From NCBI GenBank assembly GCA_025769875.1, contig JAGFNK010000041.1:1-64000 (forward strand): a stretch of 64,000 nt of DNA. Reading direction: 5' to 3'. Every line of letters starts with the position of its first letter. The stretch's first letter is position 1. Under the pieces are notes generated by a model. It was not told the origin of the DNA. It made no database searches and worked only from the letters and a program-made list of their open reading frames with translations. This document shows, piece after piece, positions 45,835 to 57,496 of this stretch. Both the position numbers and the translations under genes were made by a program. Source of the DNA: Russula earlei. Lineage: Eukaryota > Basidiomycota > Agaricomycetes > Russulales > Russulaceae.

Positions 45835-48015
45835 TTATGTTCCCGGTGGAACCCCCCTGCCACGCCCTGCATAACCAATCCTGAATATTCTGTCAAATCC
45901 AAACGCGCTGGCGTCCGAAGGCAACGATGGTTGATTACGGCTTCCAGATGGCACCTCACTGCCACGGCCAGACAGTCCAATCCTACCTAAGGACGGTTCA
46001 GGCTCGTCGGGACCGGCATCGTATGCCTCTTTCTCGGGCTAGAGATGTCGCAAAAAGTCAGCAATGACATTCAAACCCTGGAAGGGAGCCAACCTCCAAG
46101 CAAGCAACCAACGCGCCCATGTGCCACCCTGCCGCAGTGGCGGCGAAGCAGAACCTTCGACCGCCAGGGTTCGGCCCATGATTAAAATGCACTTGGGAGG
46201 GTAAAATAACGCTCGGAGGTTCGAGAGGGCCCCATTGCGATCGCCGTGATTGACTAAGTTGTGACTCCGTGGCATATCCCCCTGGCGCACCCAAGGGCAG
46301 TTCGGTAGGTATTCCGAGCCCCAGAGCACCATGAGAGTATTGTCCCCATGTGAGCAGCTGCCCGTCAGCGGTGAGGGCACCATAATGGTAGTCTCCAAGC
46401 ACGGTAGAGATAACACCGCGATTCTGTAGATAGGGAATAACTTTGGGCTGGGAATCCTTGTTAGTATGTACGTCGCCCATCAGAATAATCGAGCTTGAAC
46501 CGGTTGAATACGCGACGAAGGTCTCAAAGTGCGCTGTAATCTGAGGGGTTTGTGTCACATCAAAAGAACATCAGTAGGACTGTTTTATGTATTACATGCG
46601 TGATCCGCAGAGAGGTCGGGGCCGTCAAACCAGAACGCTCGTCTCGGAAAGCAGGGTGCGATGCGACCTTGGAAAGTTCACTAAAATTCTCCAACTGCGT
46701 CACATGTCAGCTCGCGCATGGAGAAAATGAAGGACCACCAAACGTATTGCCAGCGCGTCGTCCGGTCGAAGCTTTTTTCATTTGACAAATCTCCAAATTT
46801 TAAGACGTGTCCTTTATTGGTCAGTCCGATGATATGGTTGTCGAAAGCTGCTATCTTGATCAAGGTAGTCCTCTTCGACCTCTCCTCCTGTGACAACCCC
46901 GTGTCGTTGAGCTCAGGTAGCTCAGGTATAGGAGGTATCCTCAAAGGATCAGCTCGCAGAGTCCAGGTAACACAAGGAATGTGACGATCTGACGTGGGAT
47001 ATGCGTGACAAGTTCCCCATTCATCCATGGCAAGGTTCTCTTCATCACAAAGGCGGCCAACTTGGCCTGAAAAGGGCCAGAAAGCAAGGATATCACCAGA
47101 GTGGGTCAGGATGGAAGAAAAAGACCAGCCACTCTCCGCTTGCATTGGGGTAGTTTCAGGTAACGAGCAATCCAGCATGGGACTATCCAGCCTGAACGGG
47201 CGACCCCAGTTGACGAACGTCCAGATATGGTTCTTCGAATCAAGTGCCATAGTGTGCAGCCTGCCACAGCTAAAACGAGTCTCTTCAGAGGGCAAGTCCT
47301 TTGTCGCACATGTGCATATGTAGACGCACCTGACTGTGCGAATAGGGTTCGGCATGAGCAGCCTATGGGGTTCGGATGCTGTCTTGTACTTTACGGAGAA
47401 TCCCTCACTATGTAGGGATTGGCTCTCGCCATTCAAGGTACCTGGAGGCAGGTTCAGACTTATGCTTGTGTTATCACATCCAATTGGGCATACCCCAAAC
47501 AAACATTGAACCTTCAGAGTCGACAGCATGGAACGACCTATGTCGTTTTGAGGACGCTAGCGGCCCTGGGGAACAAATTGAGAGCTCACATGCCGCCCGC
47601 GACCAAGCTTACGATCCGGGATCCAGGAATTTTGACTTCTATCGGGTACGGGATACCCACTCCAAGACCTTTCGGGATGGTTTTCAACCCGAGCCTACCA
47701 TTTGCGCGTTGGCTACAAAGGAGATTCACATTGTCACGATCGAGCGCAAGGACGAGTATAACGACGGACGGACCCCCAGACGAAGATTTTTGGATACCTC
47801 AGACCTCTGTACAAGTTTTTCCATCCGGATTGCCGAGCCGTCTCTTGACTGGTGAAGTTGAAGTCCTCTTTACACTTCCTCTTCCAAAACGTTTCGTCCG
47901 CGCAAAGTGCTGCAAAGGACCTGTCTGTAGATCCAAGGCTTAGGACATCGCGGACATCTGCCAAGGGAAGCAGGTTATCGAGGAAGAGTTCAACTGGGAT
48001 GTCTGCGAGAGGCAT
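45835..48015 (-). CDS. F-box protein with RCC1-type repeats (Saf1-like)
   Basis: The first exon (48015 to about 47780) is an F-box: IPVELFLDNLLPLADVRDVLSLGSTDRSF, then FWKRKCKEDFNF. This part would bind Skp1 in an SCF ubiquitin ligase. The remainder has regulator-of-chromosome-condensation repeats: PKIFVWG, FSCGRLHTMALDSKNHIWTFVNWGRPF, IAAFDNHIIGLTNKGHVLKFGD, DYHYGALTADGQLLTWGQYSHGALG and AAGWHMGALV. The layout matches yeast Saf1, an SCF substrate adaptor; the substrate is unknown. Several introns of about 50-60 bp are needed. The C-terminus is Gly/Ser-rich and stops at 45835. Confidence 0.85.
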
Positions 48016-49400
48016 AGTCGTTGTAGGCTGCGCTCAGCGGCTCGGACGCGATTGCTTGGATGAATTGTGATCTCGCGCTACGTCATCGTCATCAATATTA
48101 TAATTATTTTTGTCTTATCAGATCATTTGATACCGTTTTTCTTTTGTTTTTCTGATAAAGCAAATCATGGGCCCTTTTGAAATGTCGAGCGCCGTCTCAT
48201 CCAAAAGTTGATTGTTGCTTGTATGTACCCACAATGGCTTGCTCAACCGTTCCTAAGCCCCGGACGGAACCAGAATGCCTGCTTTCCAACCCGGATGGTG
48301 TACCTGAACTGAACAGCCGCATCTCCTCCAGCGTACTCTTGGAAGGGCATGTCAAACCGAATGGACCAGTTGGCAGGAGCTCCTCGACCCTGATCAATGC
48401 GCCAAACCCATCCGTAAAACTATACAGGGTCGAGCAATAAAATAGTCCACGGTGCCCTCTCATCCCCACCTTGTGACGCACTATTGGCGCCTTTGTTTGA
48501 CCGTATGTGGAGAACAGGTGCGCAACTGTGATGGTCGTGTGTAAACCGATCGAAAATTTAGCTTTGATGGGACCCCCAGGCTGCTGACATTCAAGCTGAG
48601 CTCCTGTAAATGAAGCAGATGACTGCTGACACCCAGGATTGTATGGTTGCGCTCAGACAGCGTGACGGCGCACTTTGAGAGCCTGGGCCCCTCGATCATC
48701 CTGTGTCCGCAACGTGTGGCGCCCAGCGTTGGTGTCCATGATTGATATATTGCGCACGTCAGCGTGCTGTTGCATCCACAAAAAGAAAGCATAAAGAAAC
48801 ATTGGGCAATGCGATTTTCGCGGAGAGTGTTGTCACTTTACAAAATGCCGAAACACACCTTGCTGCGCGAAATGAGTTTGTCCTTCATTCACTGGCATCT
48901 GCCCACATCCAAGTGGGGTTACTTTCATGATGGGATCCGAGTAGACCCCTGCAGGGCGCTCGATGCTATTGTTCTCTTTGATCCACGATCGTTTCAACTG
49001 CCCGTGAGGCATAAAGAAAACCTTAGAATCTACACATTACATTTCACCTCGATACGCATGCTTCATCTCCCAGTGTCTCCTGGAAGTCGGCGCCTTCCAA
49101 CAGCTCGATGCATTCTGTGACGTCGACGAGCGCAATTATTATTTTGATTACCTGATACTTTTACGAACGTTCGGCGCGGCTTTTCCACTCCGACGTGGGA
49201 CGGTCGAGCCGTAAGGCTCTCGTCTCGCTGTACTTCCACAGACACCTTGACGCGTTGACGTGACGTGGACGACCAGAATGTCCTCGATTTGGAGATCCTG
49301 ATGTTTCGACGATGACTGTAGCCGAGCGTTTGTTTATTCTCGTACGCGCTTAACATTGCGGACATCCGTTTGCCAAGTGTTTTTTTTGCGTAAAGTAGAA
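48016..49400. other. Possible decayed LRR-like gene, minus strand
   Basis: Fragments on the minus strand resemble leucine-rich F-box-type protein (LLHLQELSLNVSSLG near 48600; ELLEGADFQETLGD near 49110 in another frame), but stops and frame changes intervene. No model can be built; a decayed member of a fungal F-box/LRR family is one possibility. Confidence 0.2.
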
Positions 49401-52400
49401 CGAAAGCGAGGCACGATCTGCTGCAGTGCGGTGGAGGAGTGAGAGGTCCATTTATTATTCCGAAACTGGAATCTCCTTTATGTCATGCTGAGAACTGCCC
49501 TAACCTACCTGGATGAAAATCCACTCAGTCAGCCACAGGACCGTGCCGCCTGGTGGTGGTACAGCCACGTACGTTCTGTACGTGTACCTACCCTGTAACT
49601 CGCCCGGGTTCCTGCCTCTGTCATCATCATACGTGATCCCCGCCCCTGCCACCGCGGGATGTGTGTTTGCGGTTCACCTCGACGATCTCACACACACAGG
49701 ACGCGTGACCGCCCGCAAGCAGCGCATGCGTCCATCCATCCATCCATCCATCCATCCATCCATCAATCGGCCGCCCACTCGCTCTCACGCCGCCACTTCT
49801 CCAACCACAGAACCCTCAGACTCGGCTCGGCTCGGCTAGGGAGGAACGATTGTGGCGTGGCGTCACCGGCGCAGATCGAAGCGAAAGCACGGGACCGGGC
49901 AGAGAGCCACAGCGCGGCGTTCCTTTCCCCTCCTCCGTTCAGGCCACGACGGGACCACGCGTCGGGTCGTGAGACCGGCGCCGACGGGCGAGCGAGCGAG
50001 GCTCCCACGCGATTGGCCGGGCTGTCAAAGGCAGCGTCGACGGCGGGCATGATATCCCGTACCGCGTCTGATACAAGCACGATTCGCCCTCCCTCGCGGT
50101 GGTGGGGTACGGTTCGGATGATCGGGACGGGAGCATGCGCGGCGAAGCGAAGGCGCAAAAAGCCCACGAGAGCCGAATGGGTGGCACCTTGGGTGGAGAG
50201 GCGTTGGTCGTACGTGAGAACGAGATGTGTGGCGTGTGCGAGTTGCGTTGGTTGCGTAATACGAACGTACGGGTGCCAGGCAGCCAGCAGTCCAGCAGAT
50301 GACCATTGGGGACGAGGACTTGATTTGCATGATGTTGTGTTAAGTTCATTCCCAAACGCCGAAGCAGTGCATTTACGTGATGATGAACAACGGTCGACGG
50401 ATGGCTCGGGAGGCGCTTACGGCACTGTCTCTTGTTGTAGGCGCCTTTCGTAATCGTAACTCTGTCGTCCCGTTTTGTGTTTCTCTCTGGGCTGGGTTGG
50501 CGCGCGTCACGAGTCCTGACCGGAAAACGGAAAACCAATACGAGCGAGCGAGAACTCGTCCGTGAATCGCGAACCGGCCACGGGTGATTTGAGAATCACA
50601 TGAGACCGTAAAGATTGAAACAAACAAAAAAAAAAAAGGACAGATAGCGTCTGATCGGTCTGATCAGATCCGCGAGATCACAAGTATATCGCCCACCCCC
50701 ACGACGGTGAGCGGAGAGTGAGAACAGGCGCAACTGGCATCTAGATAAGCAAAAAATTGGCGTGCACGGCGGGCACTGGATGCGTGCAAAGCGAGGGCGA
50801 GGACCGAGAAGCGGCCATTGATCGACAGAAGCGACGAGTTTCGGGAGCACCCGCCCACACACAAAAAACGGTTGTTCCTTCCCTAGAACAAGGGGGGTCG
50901 AAAACCCATCAGAAGAAACACCCCACATCGTGCTTTTAGGGGGGTGAACATGGAAGGGCGGGAAATATCTCGAGAGACGTTCAGCAGTTGAAATTTCTAT
51001 ACGGTGCCCTGTCCACGAAGGTCCTGGATCCTGGGTCACCATCACCCGTCTGGGATATAATATCTTTTTTCAACCCCAGGTCTCATGACCGGATCCCGTG
51101 GTAACGTATAACAACCCCAACAGTGGCCATGCCATGATACTTTCAAACCTTGTCCAAACGCTCCAAGTGGCCAGCCACCCCCTCGCTCTCTCCTTGCCGC
51201 TCTGCAACTGCCGGAGTCAGCCGTTTATCTGCATGAGGAAGGGAGCCTCTTTTTTTTTTTTTTTTTCTGTCCTTTGGAACGATTCTGCATTTGGCACGCC
51301 TTTGAGGTTACCAAGTCTTGTCCTTGACTTCATCCTTCCGAATCGGAGTGGGCCGCGTTCCGCTGATGTAAGCGCCCAGGAAGAACAGGAAGGAAAGTGA
51401 GATTCCTGGGAGAATGGGGGACCGAGGCTTGCTGGATAGATGGATGGAGTTGCTGGCGCGCGGTTGGACCGACCAGCTGTCAGAGCTTCTTTTTTTTTTT
51501 TGTATCCGTGTGTGGGTCTCATTACTCAGGGAATATTATTCAGATTTCTTAGTGGGGCGGCGCTTATGTATACCGTTGGAATGGCTGCTCAGGCTCTGCT
51601 GCTGTTTCGTCTCCCGCGCGCGCTCTTGCTCTCAACCTCGGTCTCGGTTTTCCACGCCGTCGCGCTCGCACTGAAGGCGTGTTGCAATGCTGACTTCCGC
51701 AAACGGTATTGCCTGCCGCGGCGCGCGCCGCGCGCCCTGTGAAAAAAAAGAAACATTGGGGGTGTCATTATTTTTCCCACTGGTTCGGAACGGGCAAGAA
51801 GACTCCAGGAGAACGGCGGCTGCGAGCGCCCAGCACCCCCCCGCCAACCTTGCCTTGCCGGCATCGGATCGTCGACTTTCATCATTCCTTTTCTGGGGCC
51901 ACCTTTTTGTTTTTGTTTTTGTTTTGCGGTTTTTTTTGGCCCGGCCCGGTACGAGTGAACTGTAAACTGTCTGCGCCTGCTGTTGCTCGTTTCAGAGTCC
52001 GAGTCTGCACCTTACTTACATTCATCTGTGGCTCTGGTCCCACCACAGTACCCCCATTCTGTCTGTCGTTAGTCCCCGTTTTTTGAACGACGTTTCTTCC
52101 ATCCCGTGGTGACACTCGCCCTCAAGTTGAGTTTCACATCCCTTACCTCCTCCAACTGGCTTGGCCCTGAGCGCTCAGCCAGTGAGTGGCCACCACCACA
52201 AATCCTAATGTATACGCTTCCGGTACCAGCCCTTTTCCCCCTTTACGTACACCCTTTTTTTTTTGGTTCCTTTTCCATATGAGCCACATTCCGAACACGG
52301 CAACAAGCCTTCGTCGTGTCGTCGGCTAACCAACAGACGGAAGAGAGTTCATCGACGTACACCGTCTGAACTGAAATGTGTGTGGAGGGGTACGCAACGC

Positions 52401-53681
52401 TCCATTACGCCCGCTAAGTACGTTCCTCCCCCCGTCCCCCCCACACACCGACCGCGCGCCATTTTACTCATCCTCCCTCTCCCCCCACCACTCCGAACCG
52501 GAATGGCGAAGGGCCGGGAAGATCCAGACGCCGACGGACGACAAATCATTTTCGTGTCGTGAAACACCCTCCGCTTCCACCCTCTTTGCCATCCATGCAG
52601 AGACCGTGTGTATCGTCTCCACAACAATGCCGCGATCGGCGTTCAGGTGATCGGCGTTCAGCCAAGAAATCCGCAGGATTCTGCGGATTACGGTGCGCTC
52701 ACTCGGCTATTGGTGACCGAGCCCCTCGCACGGAGCTTATCAAAAGCGAACTGCCCAATGGAGAGGACGCCGGTATGCTCGCTTCGCTCTCATCATCATC
52801 ATACATACATACGTCGTCCTCGTCGTCCTCACCCACACGCACCCACGCGCCACGATCGCCACCCGATCAAAGCCGCTGCCACCGCCCATTCTTACCTCGA
52901 CACCCGCTCGGACATCGACAGCGGCAGCTTCGATTCGATTATGATCATCGTGATCAAGACAAAATAGGATTTAAAAAAATAAAAAGATAATTAGCAGTCC
53001 GCCTTCAGTTCGAACCATCGCGTTCGTGCAGCAAAAAGGAAAGGGGGGGATCATCGGATTGCAAAAAAAAAAAAAAAGAAAGTTCAGAAACAGATAACTG
53101 GAGACACTTTCAATTTGCTGTCCTGTGCCGCATGCGGGTGTCTCTTTCTTTCTCGTCTCGTGCCCTCGTGTTCAGTTTACGTTATGTGTGAGGGCACCAA
53201 AAATTCGCACGCGCACGGCATGGGATGGCGTCTCTCGAACGCAGTCCCAAATGCCTGGCTCCAATCCAATCCTTGAGAAAAAAAAAAAAAAAAAACGGGT
53301 GCGAGGAAGCAGAGGGCCCTCTCACGCAAACGAAAATTCGTATTTTCTGCGCAAAACTGTAAACCCGAGTATATGGTGAATGACGTTATGCGCAATGTGC
53401 CAGGTGAAGTCGGCGGCGTTTGATTTCTTCAACGCCCAACCCCCCCCCCCTCGCCCCTTCACCCCACGCTCTCCCGCTCCCCCCCTTTTCAATTCCCAAT
53501 GGCGTCCTCTCTCACAGACGGGCTGGCCCGCGCCCCGACCCCCGACCCCCCGACCCCACCCCTTTCCGCGGCGGTGGACGGGGTGGGCGGGCGGCCTGCC
53601 CCTGCCCTGCCCTGCCCTACCCCGCTCGACCTGACAGCTGACATGGAAATGACGTGAACGGCGCTAGCGACCTGAAGCGCG
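49401..53681. other. 4.3-kb gene-free region with simple repeats
   Basis: No credible coding model. It holds a (TCCA)8 tract at about 49731-49764, T-runs at about 51249-51267 and 51489-51500, CAT/CATA runs near 52790-52815, CGTCCT repeats near 52812-52830, A-runs near 53062-53075 and 53279-53295, and a very C-rich + strand at 53440-53625. A 16-bp direct repeat around GATCGGCGTTCAG lies at 52635-52661. Confidence 0.5.
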
Positions 53682-53903
53682 CTACCCCAAAGCCAAATAC
53701 GCTTTCACGCGCCACGCGTCAACCAGAGAAATGTACCCATCCTCAAATGTGATATCGTCGTAATGCGTGTGCCATGCGTCGATTCGTTCATCATTGACAC
53801 ACATTGTGACCCCGGAAGTTGAGACGTCTGGCAGGTGGTATGACGTCCCGATCGCCGCACGTTGCGTACTGTAGTACAAGACGAATGTGTGTTTATCTCT
53901 GCC
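53682..53903 (-). CDS. Short protein-like exon, unknown
   Basis: A minus-strand frame ending at 53682 reads as plausible protein (CVNDERIDAWHTHYDDITFEDGYISLVDAW). A possible splice acceptor GGCAG at about 53904 would make it the last exon of a small gene. The first in-frame ATG is near 53879. No upstream exon or family recognised. Confidence 0.3.
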   Translation of the reverse strand, partial: GRDKHTFVLYYSTQRAAIGTSYHLPDVSTSGVTMCVNDERIDAWHTHYDDITFEDGYISLVDAWRVKAYLALG

Positions 53904-54303
53904 AGAACGCGCTCGAGTCAGCGAGTCAATGAATAATTAATATACATGACAACAACGGCTCGGCCAGCCAGGAAGTTCAGTTATAGGGCGAGTAAGTGTA
54001 GTGAGAGTGTATAAGGGAACTATGTGCAGCATACCATAACATAAGGTGGCGGAAGGGAGACGATGAACTTGTTGATGAGAGAGATGCGTGCAGTTAAATG
54101 GCAATAAGGTACAATAGCAAGTGCACGAGTAGAACGAAGCGGCGATGTTGTAGAATACGAATGGTAAGTGGACAGGCGAGAATGTTAGACTGTATTTCTT
54201 TTCGGGAGGCCCAAAATTTAACTGCGCAATCACAAAGCCCCTCAACGGGGAGGTAAGTCAGGCGAAGAGATTACGGTGTTGTCGCACTGGGGTCATGCCG
54301 CGA
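53904..54303. other. Intergenic or 3' UTR of the C2H2 gene
   Basis: T/C-rich on the minus strand and without supported coding frame; probably the 3' UTR of the transcription factor. Confidence 0.35.
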
Positions 54304-56287
54304 TCAGTGCTGCTGCTCCGTCCAGAACTGTTGTTTACTATCGAATTCTTCCCCATACTCAGGTTCAACAGTTGGCGGCTGGTAGCCCGGAAGAGGGGTC
54401 AGAAGAGTGCTGTCTGGGCGAAGAGTGTTCACGCGTTGTTGGGGTTGGGCTTGAGATTGATTATACGAGGGGGACACCTCATACGAAGGTACCGGTCGGG
54501 AGGACGGAGGAAGAGATGGGGTAGTCCAGGATTGCCCCCCACGCTCCCTCTCATAGTTGTACACATCCTGCGCCGGTAAATTGGCATCGCTGGGTGCAGA
54601 CTCATGATGGGGAGATGTAGCGCCTTCATATTGCGCGGCCTGCTCGTGCCATGACGAAGACATGGGGGTGGTAGGTATCACTGGGTAGAGAGGATGAGCT
54701 GCGCCAGACATAGGATAGCCATATTGTTGCTGCAGCGATTGGGGACGCATGGAAGACGGCTCCGCATTCAAAGGGTACCTTGTCGCCTCGCCTACAGCAA
54801 GCTGGTGTTCCATCTCAGGGCCGGGAATTCCTGGGCCGTAAAGCTGCTGTCTCCCATAAGATACAGACCTGGAGTGTCGTTCATAGGGTTGTGGGGGATA
54901 GGGCAATTCCGCATGTTCTGAACGCACAGAGTAGCGTTCATCGACGCGTTCAAGTCGCGCCAAACGATCTGATTCATCTTTCTTTGCCTTGCGCCATTGC
55001 TTCCTGAGCTCCTTGAATTCTGTCCAGAGTGCCAAAGATCAGGAGGTGCAATCTTTAGTCAGGATAGGTGATATGTATCTCACCGGCCGGAGTTCGTTTG
55101 CTCCCGTGGCGTTGCATGACGATATGGGCATTAAGGTGATTGAGGGTACCGTAACTTTTTGTACAGCCAGGCCAGGAGCAGTGATAAAGCCTTTCAATCT
55201 CGTCGTAACGTCTGCGAGGGCGCTTTCTGACGGCATTTCCTGGAAGAGAAACAAAAGAGTACGTCTTGGACACGGAGGGATCAGGGGGTACGATCTCTGG
55301 TTCCTCCTCGGGTACCACGGGGCGAGTGATCGGGTAAAGGGACGAGGCGGGCGAATGCAAGCGAGTCTCGGCAATCTCGGGGTGAAGGGAATCCGCGCCA
55401 GCGACACCGGATGACCTCGGTCGGGCGTCTGCGACGTGATGTTCGCCGAACGGATTAGAAAACGCAGGGGGGTATCGGTCAAGCGGGGAGGGGTTTTGAT
55501 CTCCAGGCGCGATCGAAGGTAAATCTGGAAGAAGGAAGGCAGATTTATTAGAGGGATCGACGAGGATCCCGAAGGAGGTGTGCGCACCCTGCCCCGTTGT
55601 CAGAGCCGTTATGCCTTGCAACGGTTCTGCACGATGGTCCCCTTGGCGCTCCCAACCAGAACTGGCAGCCGAACCGGCAGTGCTGGGTCTCCGATCGAGT
55701 GAAAAGGACGCAGAACTGGGAGAGGGGGCGAGAGGAGTGACGCTATGCTGGAAAGATTGGGGGTGTTGCTGCCTGCGCTGTTGCTGCGGATAGTGTGCTT
55801 CGACAATATTGGATAACGGGTAATGAGGAAGGGGTTGGGCGGCGGCGACGGAGCGTATGTTAGGTTCGGAGAGGTGGCGATTGAGGGAAGCGGGATGGAA
55901 GGATTGGAGACGAGGAGAGGGGCTGGCGGCGGGAGAATGAAGGAAGCGGGAGTGATGGGAGGGGTCGGTGAGGGGAGCCGGGGCGGTAAGGACATGGGAC
56001 GAGGAATATGCGGCGGACGACTTTGAATCGGGTTGGTCGGGGTGGGGAGCGGGGGGGGAAGGTAACCAGGGGTCTACGAGAGAGTCGTCGCGCTGATCGT
56101 GGGATGATGAGTACATGGCAAAAAGAGGTTGGGTGGTATGTACATAGTTGGACGATATTTCCTCGGAAGGAGAAGGCGTGAACTGTTTAGATGGAATGGT
56201 GTTGTAGCTTGGATAGGAGGAGGAGCGAAGGCGTAAGGATGCAGCGTCCAGATCGGGGAGCGAAGAGTTGTGTCGGAGGAGTAGCAT
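54304..56287 (-). CDS. C2H2 zinc-finger transcription factor
   Basis: Two exons: 56287 to about 55067, and about 55002 to 54304. The N-terminal ~340 residues are disordered (Ser/Pro/His/Gln-rich). Then a basic stretch RKRPRRRYDEIERLYHC leads into a single finger of the fungal type, CSWPGC.KSYGTLNHLNAHI...H. The intron (GTGAGA...GGACAG) falls inside the segment KRTPA/EFKELRKQWR, so the basic helix after the finger (RKQWRKAKKDESDRLARLE) is completed by splicing. The C-terminal ~220 residues are again Pro/Gln/Tyr-rich, a possible activation region. Nuclear DNA-binding regulator by family; target genes unknown. The long noncoding flanks on both sides suit a regulatory gene. Confidence 0.85.
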
Positions 56288-57139
56288 CAAAGCAGCGCAC
56301 TCAAAGGGGAGAAATAAAAGACAGAGGGCGAGGGAGAAGCTGCCGAGACGGGACGAGAGCTATACATATCCGATGCTGGAGACAGAGCGAGTCGAGTCCC
56401 AGCCACGAGAGAGAAGCACCTGATTCGTTCCCTTTCTTTCGACATGCGCTTCTCTTGCCTGCATCCTGTCATGCCTGGATCTACAGATCCACCCCCACCC
56501 ATCCCCCCAATCACTGCCCCCGCCCCGTCCCCGGTACTCCGTTTTCCCTTCCGTCGCTGACAAAACGTCATTCGCCTTCCCCTTCCAGAATTCTTTTCAG
56601 AACCCTCCTCCATCAGATCCCTTTGCAAATTCAAATTTATTTCCTCAGCGCGTCCTTTCCACCCAATCCCCATCCTTCTCCTTCTTGACGGCCCGTTTTC
56701 CACCGTTCCTCTCTCGTCAATTTAATCAGATCTCTTTCTTGCCAATTTGTCCCAGCAGCCGGAGCAATAACGCCTTTTTCGGTCGCACCACCTGCCATTC
56801 GGCCTTGTCGCCGTCCCACGTGTCTCCCAATCACGCCTTGCACATCTCGCCCTCCTGCCATATGTTCTCGTGCTGCGGGCACAGCAAGCATTTGTTGCAT
56901 TGCCAACCTGCCACCCGGCTACCAATTTTCATACATTGCATTCCCCCAGACATACCCTACTCCTCCCCCTTTTCCAACTTAAACAACGTGGGGCTCGCCG
57001 CGCGTCGTCACCTCGGTGGCTGCGCACGCACACCATTCCTGGTCCGCTGACGCTGGCCTCTCCTTTTCCCTCTGCCATCGTCATGCTCTCTCCTGGCCAT
57101 CAATCCCTCGCAACCATTCCCGTGCAACCCGTTACTTGC
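56288..57139. other. Promoter side of the C2H2 gene
   Basis: CT-rich on the + strand, no credible gene. Confidence 0.4.
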
Positions 57140-57147
57140 TATATATA
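57140..57147 (+). promoter_or_regulatory. TATA box before the 57233 ORF
   Basis: TATATATA lies 93 bp before ATG 57233, followed by a CT-rich stretch, the usual layout of a fungal core promoter. Confidence 0.4.
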
Positions 57148-57232
57148 GAACACCCTTTCATCCCCTTCGGCCACACTCAAGCGCGCAAGGTCTATCCAAG
57201 GCCCAGCAGCCCAGGTGGTATGACCCCTCGAA

Positions 57233-57496
57233 ATGAAAAGTTCATTGCTGCCGATCTTTGCAGCGTCAGGGGTATTCGCCCACAATAAAATTAAAATGGT
57301 TTTTTTGGACTCCGGACCGGCCCATTCCTGCGCGCTTACATATTGCCACTCAGCCCGGCCGTCGCCGTCGCTTGTCAACAGCGACGCTGGCCACGCCCAG
57401 ACGCCACTCCGCGCCGCTGCACTGATACAGCGTGTATGCAGTGCATGGGCTGTGTACGGAACGGATTGCTTTGCGCCTCGTGGAACTCTCAAGTGA
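57233..57496 (+). CDS. Possible small secreted protein
   Basis: An 87-codon frame begins MKSSLLPIFAASGVFA, which looks like a signal peptide (short basic n-region, hydrophobic core, small residues before the cleavage site). The mature part has four cysteines. A strong TATA box precedes it. Against it: the body is low in protein character, and introns may alter the frame. No homologue is recognised. Confidence 0.3.
   Translation: MKSSLLPIFAASGVFAHNKIKMVFLDSGPAHSCALTYCHSARPSPSLVNSDAGHAQTPLRAAALIQRVCSAWAVYGTDCFAPRGTLK

Noticed and set aside
49659..50538. Long frames on both strands around 50 kb
   Set aside because: Composition is Arg/Ser/Ala-rich on both strands, they contain the TCCA repeat, and they match no family.
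53937..54245. 102-codon minus-strand frame downstream of the C2H2 gene
   Set aside because: T/C-rich composition and position suggest 3' UTR; no protein-like pattern.
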